64,000 nt of DNA from Mycobacterium sp. AZCC_0083 (GTDB lineage: Bacteria; Actinomycetota; Actinomycetes; Mycobacteriales; Mycobacteriaceae), in assembly GCF_014202335.1 (NCBI RefSeq), contig NZ_JACHGP010000008.1:310001-374000 (forward strand). The letters are read 5' to 3'. The translations under genes and the position numbers were made by a program. The notes below the pieces were generated by a model. It made no database searches. It saw only the letters and a program-made list of their open reading frames with translations, and had not been told where the DNA came from. Positions 60,101-64,000 of the stretch are shown here, piece after piece; the stretch's first letter is position 1; each line of letters opens with the position of its first letter.

Positions 60101-61566
60101 TGCTCGCCAAGCAAGTCCAGACCGTTGCGGCAGTAGTCGAGGGCAAGCGGAAAGGATGCCTGCGCCCGCGCCTTGAGTGCCGCGCGGCGCAGCACCTCGA
60201 CGAACCGGATCCGCTCGTCGTCGTCGGCGAGCCCTCGGCCTCCGATGCCGACGTGGCGGGCGGCCTCGAAGAGCCGGTCGTCCCCGAGCGCGACCAGCCG
60301 CCGGCCGATCCGAAGATGCGTTTCGCGCTGGGCGTCAGCGGAGATGCCTTCCCGCGCCACCTCGGCCACTCGGTCGTGGCTGAATCGGTAGCGGGCGTCG
60401 CGGCTGATCGCGTTGGTGATTCGTTGGCCACGGCTGTCGAGGGCTTCGAGCAGGCGAAGCTCGAGGGCCGACCAGACCGCGTGGACTACCACGTCGGGCG
60501 GTTGCGCCGCCGCCACCGCGGCGTCGGCGAGATCGAACTCGCCACCGATGCACGTCAGCGAGGTCAACACGTCCCTGTCGATAGGGCTCAGCTGGTCGAG
60601 GTATCGGCCGAGGAACTCCGCGGCCGTCGCCGTGACCTCGATTGACGAGAGCACGCGCAAGTCCCAACTCGGGTGTCCGCCTGGGCCGACCGGGATAAGG
60701 GCGCCTTCTTGTTGTGCGCGGTACAGCAGCTGACGGACGTGAAGAGGATTTCCGTCGGTCCGATGGTGGAATTCGCTGGCCACGTCGCCGAGCTCCACAC
60801 CCTGGCCGCTCACCGCAGCGAGCAGCTCCTCGACGTCATCGCGGGACAGCGGGTTGAGCTCGATCGGACGGAGCGTCGCGGAGGTGAGACCCGCTGCGCC
60901 CGGGTCGAACTCACCCGCTCGGTGCGCACCGAGGAACAACACGTTGCGAGGCGATACCGTCAACAGTTCCGACAGCAGCAGCAACGTGTCTCGATCGGCC
61001 CACTGAAGGTCGTCGATCGCTAGGACCACCGGCCGATAGGAAGCGGTGTCCGACACGAGCCGGATAACGGCGCGGTGCAGTCGGCGGCGAGCGTCGGCTG
61101 CATCGAGGTCGGCCACGTGCGAGACTTCGCCAAGCACTTGGGCCAGGCCGGGCACGAGCTCGCTGAGGACACCGGCGAGTGTTGACGCCCCACTGACCAG
61201 GCCCGCATGCCAGCGGGCCCGCTCAGCCGGGCCGGTGGCCTCCATGGTGCGGATGAGCGAACCGAGGGCGTCGCCCAACGCCGAGTACGGTGCGGGCGCG
61301 CCGTCGCGGCATCTGCCGTAGGCGAAAACGCAGTCGCGCCCGGCGACCTCGGCGCCGAAGGCCTGCATGAGGGTCGACTTACCCACGCCGGGAACCCCAC
61401 TGAGAAGGACGCATCCTCCGTCGACGCGTCCGGCCGCTTCAATGGCTTCGCGGAGTTCCGCTATCTCCTCCCGCCGGTCGACCACACGGCCGTCGAAGTC
61501 GAGTACCGGAGTCGTCACGGCATGCCGCCCACCGTCGTGCGCGCCTCCCTCCGCACGACAGGCCAC
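57166..61566 (-). CDS. AAA-ATPase / TPR / GAF / class III nucleotide cyclase
   Basis: A 1466-aa cytosolic signalling protein. An AAA/STAND-type ATPase begins with Walker A at about 57-64 (SGVPGVGKSTLM), with Walker B VVLAIDDLQWADRDTLLLL; a TPR-like helical region spans about 450-1000; a GAF domain lies near 1050-1190 (TLAVPITVQNKTIGVIYAEQ); and a class III cyclase follows, with metal Asp1221 (VLISDIRGFTT), the second metal segment QDVRGDEIVAVFE and transition-state residues in DAVNLAARIE, so it looks active. A short TPR-like tail ends the protein. GTG starts at 61566 or 61518 are both possible. It is 60 bp upstream of the shell gene on the same strand. Confidence 0.88.
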   Translation of the reverse strand: MACRAEGGAHDGGRHAVTTPVLDFDGRVVDRREEIAELREAIEAAGRVDGGCVLLSGVPGVGKSTLMQAFGAEVAGRDCVFAYGRCRDGAPAPYSALGDALGSLIRTMEATGPAERARWHAGLVSGASTLAGVLSELVPGLAQVLGEVSHVADLDAADARRRLHRAVIRLVSDTASYRPVVLAIDDLQWADRDTLLLLSELLTVSPRNVLFLGAHRAGEFDPGAAGLTSATLRPIELNPLSRDDVEELLAAVSGQGVELGDVASEFHHRTDGNPLHVRQLLYRAQQEGALIPVGPGGHPSWDLRVLSSIEVTATAAEFLGRYLDQLSPIDRDVLTSLTCIGGEFDLADAAVAAAQPPDVVVHAVWSALELRLLEALDSRGQRITNAISRDARYRFSHDRVAEVAREGISADAQRETHLRIGRRLVALGDDRLFEAARHVGIGGRGLADDDERIRFVEVLRRAALKARAQASFPLALDYCRNGLDLLGEQRWTVELPLARELQLDAADAAMLVGDVAALHELLDEAEEFLHDPADRARLAYLRLKGRVAQNRLKEALETGLRALDELGEPLPPDPGKPRMAIALARMKLSMSRWTNERLLELPHCEDRRVIEIQRILAELRSMSYIIRPNIFPLVVRKQLDLALEYGHTPSSPLVLASYGLLLVMTGDRAGSQRFGEVGLLLTERADFREARPETLFLYLNFIRHWRHPLRDGLGQLRDAVAEALDQGDQEYAGFLVAALLSQSFFAGRPLTEIDALAQSLIPEIRAQPVPRRLCQATHQFCLNLMGRSEDPFLLAGESGYDEREVLPAAKREGDEVALSAAATQKLGLHFWSGDYPGAAAATDEAIEHVGGMAGTAIWQLVYMISSLSRIHAAPNDRSTRHLVRKTLTMHRKWAAGAPANYAAPCALIEGTWARARGKHRDAERYLDQAMGLAEDHQLPLIGALAREEAAALYSQTGRATLSEHMLRSAYQRFLSQGLIVRTDRLARAHPWLLSRDLVQADSAGIDQISAHHLVRALSAARTPDDLANIMLGTVVDTTGAGRVLFLTGEAEHLMVRAVRERGDTTTVDGPWTAVPYDETIVRRVVDRGSPVVVAGDPVRLGNRPPARHQPQTTTSSTLAVPITVQNKTIGVIYAEQDESGRRFTADHEEAVAFLCAQAAAPLWNFQLEDRLRDADEYRQSLMDVQSRFVPNELLRILDIDDLRRVRSGYRVDREMTVLISDIRGFTTMLEDMDVSEASSLAMGFLRAVEMPIISCNGMIQDVRGDEIVAVFESEPDAIRAGLAMLRSLREHNEERRALGSVELRAGIGINTGRVGVGLVGGVNRMVLTIIGDAVNLAARIESTTKRYGSAMLVSDTTRKRLPNGDEFDIRRMERVMVVNRRRPVTIYEVYDEDPTQLRDAKRAAQSAFDEAFALFDDGDADGARAAFERCRDLLPDDPVAPLHLAHCDAVTRGEMTPGQDVVLLQK

Positions 61567-61718
61567 GGGGATCGCAAGGTGCGCATGCCGGGTCCCCCTC
61601 TTGCCGAACAGTCAGCTCATCGTAGTGACGGGATGAACCCAACGCGGGCTGGATGAGTGAGATCTGGGTGATCTCTTCGAAGGCAAACTGACGCTCGTGT
61701 TAGTGGCGACGGGGGGCC

Positions 61719-61817
61719 GTGGTCGTCGAGGAAGGCTTCCGACAGGCCTTCGCCTCCGGGCCCGACCTCGACTTCCTCCGCGCGCTGGTGCCCTACGTCT
61801 GGGCGCGGTGGCGCTGA
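61719..61817 (+). pseudogene. Possible 3' remnant of a gene in the 61567-61871 gap
   Basis: The 305-bp region between the cyclase and eccB4 holds no full gene. A 32-codon frame here reads VVVEEGFRQAFASGPDLDFL and ends RALVPYVWARWR before TGA, with normal codon bias for the window, and looks like the C-terminal end of a protein. The frame is closed by TAG just upstream (61701). It may be a remnant left when the shell operon entered or when a neighbour was deleted; no family was recognised. Confidence 0.3.
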
Positions 61818-61871
61818 ATTCAGTGCTCCGGCGGGCCCTCCAGCGAGGTTAGGCTCGATGCCGGGGGACTG

Positions 61872-63266
61872 ATGGCCGATCAACCGACCACCCGGCTTGC
61901 CGCGAGTGGTCATCGCTTTCTGATGCGGCGCATGGAACATGCGTTGGTGCGCAGAAACATTGCAATGCACGACGATCCGCTGCGCGCTCAATCTCTGTCA
62001 CTGGCGGCGGGATGCGTCCTCGCGGTGATCGCGGTCGCGGCGTGTGCGATCTTGGCGTTCGTCAGGCCGCAGGGCAGCCTGGGCAGCGCGCCGATCGTCA
62101 TGGCTCGCGATTCCGGTGCGCTCTACGTGCGGCTCGACGACGTGCTGCACCCGGTCCCGAACCTCGCGTCGGCCCGCATGATCGCCCGATCGGCGGCCAA
62201 CCCCGTCGTGGTCGCAGAGGCGACCATCGCGAGCGCGCAGCGGGGCCCGGCGATGGGCATTCCCGGTGCGCCAGCGGCGATCGGTGCACCGCTGGCAGCG
62301 CCGTCGTGGATGGTGTGCGACACCGATCGCACCGTCGTGATCGTCGGCGCCGAGACCTCGGCCACCGACAGGTTCGACGATGCGCGCAGCGTCCTGGTGG
62401 CCCCGCGCGGCGAGGGCCCCGCCACGACCTATCTGCTCTACGACGGTCGGCGTGCCGAGGTGGACCTCCGCAACCCGGCAGTGGTGCGTGCCCTTCGCCT
62501 CGAAGGCGTTGTCCCTGTGTTGGTTTCGCGGGCACTGCTCGACACCCTGCCCGAGGTCCCGGCGATCGCTGCGCCGGTCGTTGATGGCGCCGGTGCCGCT
62601 GGGCCCCGATCGTTGGAGGGAGTCCCAGTCGGTGCCGTCGTGCGCGTGGTGCGCGCCGACGCCACCGACTACTACGCCGTCCTGCGCGAGGGGGTGCAAC
62701 GGATCGGCGAGGTGGCCGCCGACCTCATCAGGTTCACCTACCGGGGCCTCGACGGCGTGCCTGTCGTCGCGCCGTCGGCGATCGCGCGGACCAGCGCCGT
62801 CGACGGGCTGGCCGTCGGGCACCTCCCGCAACGCGCCCGCGAGCCGGTAGGAGCCGACGGTTCCGCAGCGGTGTGCGTGCTGTGGCATGCCGACCGGGTC
62901 GACGATCGGTCGCGCAGTGTCGTGCTGACAGGGAAGCCGCCGATCAGCGCCGTTGGGATGACGAGCCTCGCCCAGGCCGATGGCGACGGACCGAACGTCG
63001 ACGCCGTGGTCGTTCCTGCGGGTCGCGCCGTCGACGCCAGGGCCGCCGCGATCATCGGGGACGACGGGACGTCCGGTCCGCGGTATCTGGTCAGCGACAT
63101 GGGCGTGGTGTACGGCATTCACGATGACGACGTGGCGTCCCACCTCGGTCTCGCCGGCCCGCCTGTGTCGGCCCCGTGGCCGATTCTCGCGGCGCTGCCG
63201 CGGGGACCGGAACTGAGCACCGAGGCGGCCTCAGTCGTGCGCGACGGGCTGGCGGCGCCGTCGTAG
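61872..63266 (+). CDS. eccB4: ESX-4 type VII secretion protein EccB4
   Basis: A 464-aa component of the ESX-4 membrane complex. It begins with the EccB signature (MADQPTTRLAASGHRFLMRR, then MEHALVRRN), followed by one transmembrane helix at about 45-68 and a large periplasmic domain (repeat-type core with a Cys pair, WMVCDTDRTVVIVG and AAVCVLWHADRVDD). The ATG at 61872 is preceded by GGGGGA. It overlaps the convergent mycP4 by 36 bp. ESX-4 is the ancestral mycobacterial T7SS; eccC4, eccD4 and esxT/U would lie beyond the window. Confidence 0.95.
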   Translation: MADQPTTRLAASGHRFLMRRMEHALVRRNIAMHDDPLRAQSLSLAAGCVLAVIAVAACAILAFVRPQGSLGSAPIVMARDSGALYVRLDDVLHPVPNLASARMIARSAANPVVVAEATIASAQRGPAMGIPGAPAAIGAPLAAPSWMVCDTDRTVVIVGAETSATDRFDDARSVLVAPRGEGPATTYLLYDGRRAEVDLRNPAVVRALRLEGVVPVLVSRALLDTLPEVPAIAAPVVDGAGAAGPRSLEGVPVGAVVRVVRADATDYYAVLREGVQRIGEVAADLIRFTYRGLDGVPVVAPSAIARTSAVDGLAVGHLPQRAREPVGADGSAAVCVLWHADRVDDRSRSVVLTGKPPISAVGMTSLAQADGDGPNVDAVVVPAGRAVDARAAAIIGDDGTSGPRYLVSDMGVVYGIHDDDVASHLGLAGPPVSAPWPILAALPRGPELSTEAASVVRDGLAAPS

Positions 63267-64000
63267 TCGACCCGCCGAGACCGAAGCGACCGTCACCGCC
63301 GCAACGCAGATCGCGGCACCGCCGAAGGCGACCTGCCGCGACATCGGGTCGGGCCGGCGAGCGTCCGGGGCGGGCGGGACGGACGGCATCGGCGTCGACG
63401 GCGAAACGCCGGGGCCGTCCGCGCTAATCGCGGCCAGCGCGTCGACCACGCCGTGACCGACGTGGGGGTCCCATCCGGCCGCGGGGTGTCGCGCGGTGTC
63501 CTCGATGCGCTGCATCGCCTGCCTCGCCGTGAGCTGCGGCTCGCGCGATCGGATCAGCGCGGCGATGCCGGTGACCACCGGCGCGGCATAGCTGGTCCCC
63601 GAAATCGACAGCGGCTCATCGGAACCGGGTGCTGTATCGATCAGGCCCTCCCCGTCCGGATCCAGGGCGACGACCGCCTCGCCCGGAGCTGCGACGTCCA
63701 CCCACGGCCCGGCGAGACTGAACGTCGACGGGCGGGCGTCCAGGTCGACGGATGCCACGGTGAGGACGTAGTCGTCGTACCACGACGGGCTCGCCACGAC
63801 GTTCACCGCGTCCCAATCCGGCAGACCGGGACGGGACGGGTCGGACGGCGGATTCTGCTCGTGGCACACACCAGGACCGCCCACGTTGCCCGCCGCCGCG
63901 ACGACGACGACGTTCTTGACGTCGACGGCGTAGGCGAGCGCCGCGCCAAGGGCGCCGTCGCCGATCTCGTCGGTCGCCGGAATGCAGGCGACCGAGGAGA
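63231..64000 (-). CDS. mycP4: ESX-4 mycosin protease MycP4, 3' part
   Basis: A membrane-anchored subtilisin-like serine protease of ESX-4; the gene runs off the window so only about 256 C-terminal residues are seen. The oxyanion asparagine segment is VVVVAAAGNVGGPGV, and the nucleophile is in SISGTSYAAPVVTGIAALIR. The catalytic Asp and His lie outside the window. A Pro-rich linker (SPSTPMPSVPPAPDA) precedes a C-terminal transmembrane helix (FGGAAICVAAVTVASVS) and a basic cytosolic end. Convergent with eccB4 as in M. tuberculosis Rv3449/Rv3450c. Confidence 0.94.
   Translation of the reverse strand, partial: SSVACIPATDEIGDGALGAALAYAVDVKNVVVVAAAGNVGGPGVCHEQNPPSDPSRPGLPDWDAVNVVASPSWYDDYVLTVASVDLDARPSTFSLAGPWVDVAAPGEAVVALDPDGEGLIDTAPGSDEPLSISGTSYAAPVVTGIAALIRSREPQLTARQAMQRIEDTARHPAAGWDPHVGHGVVDALAAISADGPGVSPSTPMPSVPPAPDARRPDPMSRQVAFGGAAICVAAVTVASVSAGRLRRRRQPVAHD

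Noticed and set aside
57166..61566. Annotating the AAA protein as a LuxR/MalT transcription factor
   Set aside because: The C-terminus is a cyclase plus TPR-like tail; no helix-turn-helix is visible.

Overview
The window is chromosomal DNA of a high-GC actinobacterium, almost certainly a Mycobacterium (probably a rapid grower of the Mycolicibacterium type). The evidence is the gene content and order: an arylsulfatase with its activating enzyme upstream of the spc ribosomal operon, sppA, TIGR00027-type methyltransferases, secY-adk-map-sigL-rslA, the mmsA/fadE9/mmsB valine operon, rmlB/rmlC, the infA-rpmJ-rpsM-rpsK-rpsD-rpoA-rplQ-truA operon, cutinases, and ESX-4 eccB4/mycP4. In M. tuberculosis the first block (around Rv0711-Rv0737) and the second (around Rv3449-Rv3465) lie far apart; here about 33 kb separates the two ribosomal operons.

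Layout. 1-3.2 kb: sulfatase, lipoprotein, formylglycine-generating enzyme. 3.4-7.9 kb: spc operon from a SigA-type promoter to a strong terminator. 7.9-13.9 kb: a cysteine-repeat secreted protein, an LLM oxidoreductase, sppA and three tandem methyltransferases. 14.1-18.3 kb: secY-adk-map and the sigL/rslA sigma/anti-sigma pair. 18.3-22.8 kb: a four-gene biosynthetic operon (TPP enzyme, SRPBCC protein, KAS III-like enzyme, PLP aminotransferase) behind a textbook SigL-type promoter. 22.8-32.7 kb: MarR regulator, GAF two-component system, HAD hydrolase, beta-lactamase-fold hydrolase, DUF222/HNH protein and the valine degradation operon with a 26-bp palindromic operator. 32.8-40.2 kb: rmlBC, three tandem LLM oxidoreductases, and a cNMP-binding histidine kinase paired with a receiver/thioredoxin-reductase fusion. 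40.3-45.2 kb: infA-to-truA operon. 45.2-49.7 kb: four tandem cutinases, an EamA transporter and a CGNR regulator. 49.7-61.6 kb: the most unusual part, described next. 61.9-64 kb: ESX-4 eccB4 and the 3' part of mycP4.

The standout is an eight-gene minus-strand operon (61566 to 49750). Its order is: a 1466-aa AAA-ATPase/GAF/class III nucleotide cyclase; a 266-aa HK97-fold, encapsulin-like shell protein; a polyprenyl diphosphate synthase; two small helical orphans; a CrtC-like hydratase (YHDHNWG motif); an SCP2-like lipid carrier; and a 1072-aa FAD oxidoreductase whose C-terminal tail carries two copies of an aromatic helical motif spaced by Met/Pro-rich linkers. Six of the seven junctions are stop/start overlaps or gaps of 21 bp or less. 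I infer a protein nanocompartment dedicated to isoprenoid chemistry, with cyclic-nucleotide signalling at the head of the operon and the oxidoreductase tail as the candidate cargo-loading signal. This is inferred from sequence and context only.

The second candidate system is the SigL-linked operon. The sigL promoter (TGAACT-N16-CGTGTT) and the promoter of the biosynthetic operon (TGAACC-N16-CGTGTC) match each other and the published M. tuberculosis SigL pattern, so the sigma factor probably controls its neighbours directly. No tRNA, rRNA, insertion sequence, CRISPR array or prophage was seen.
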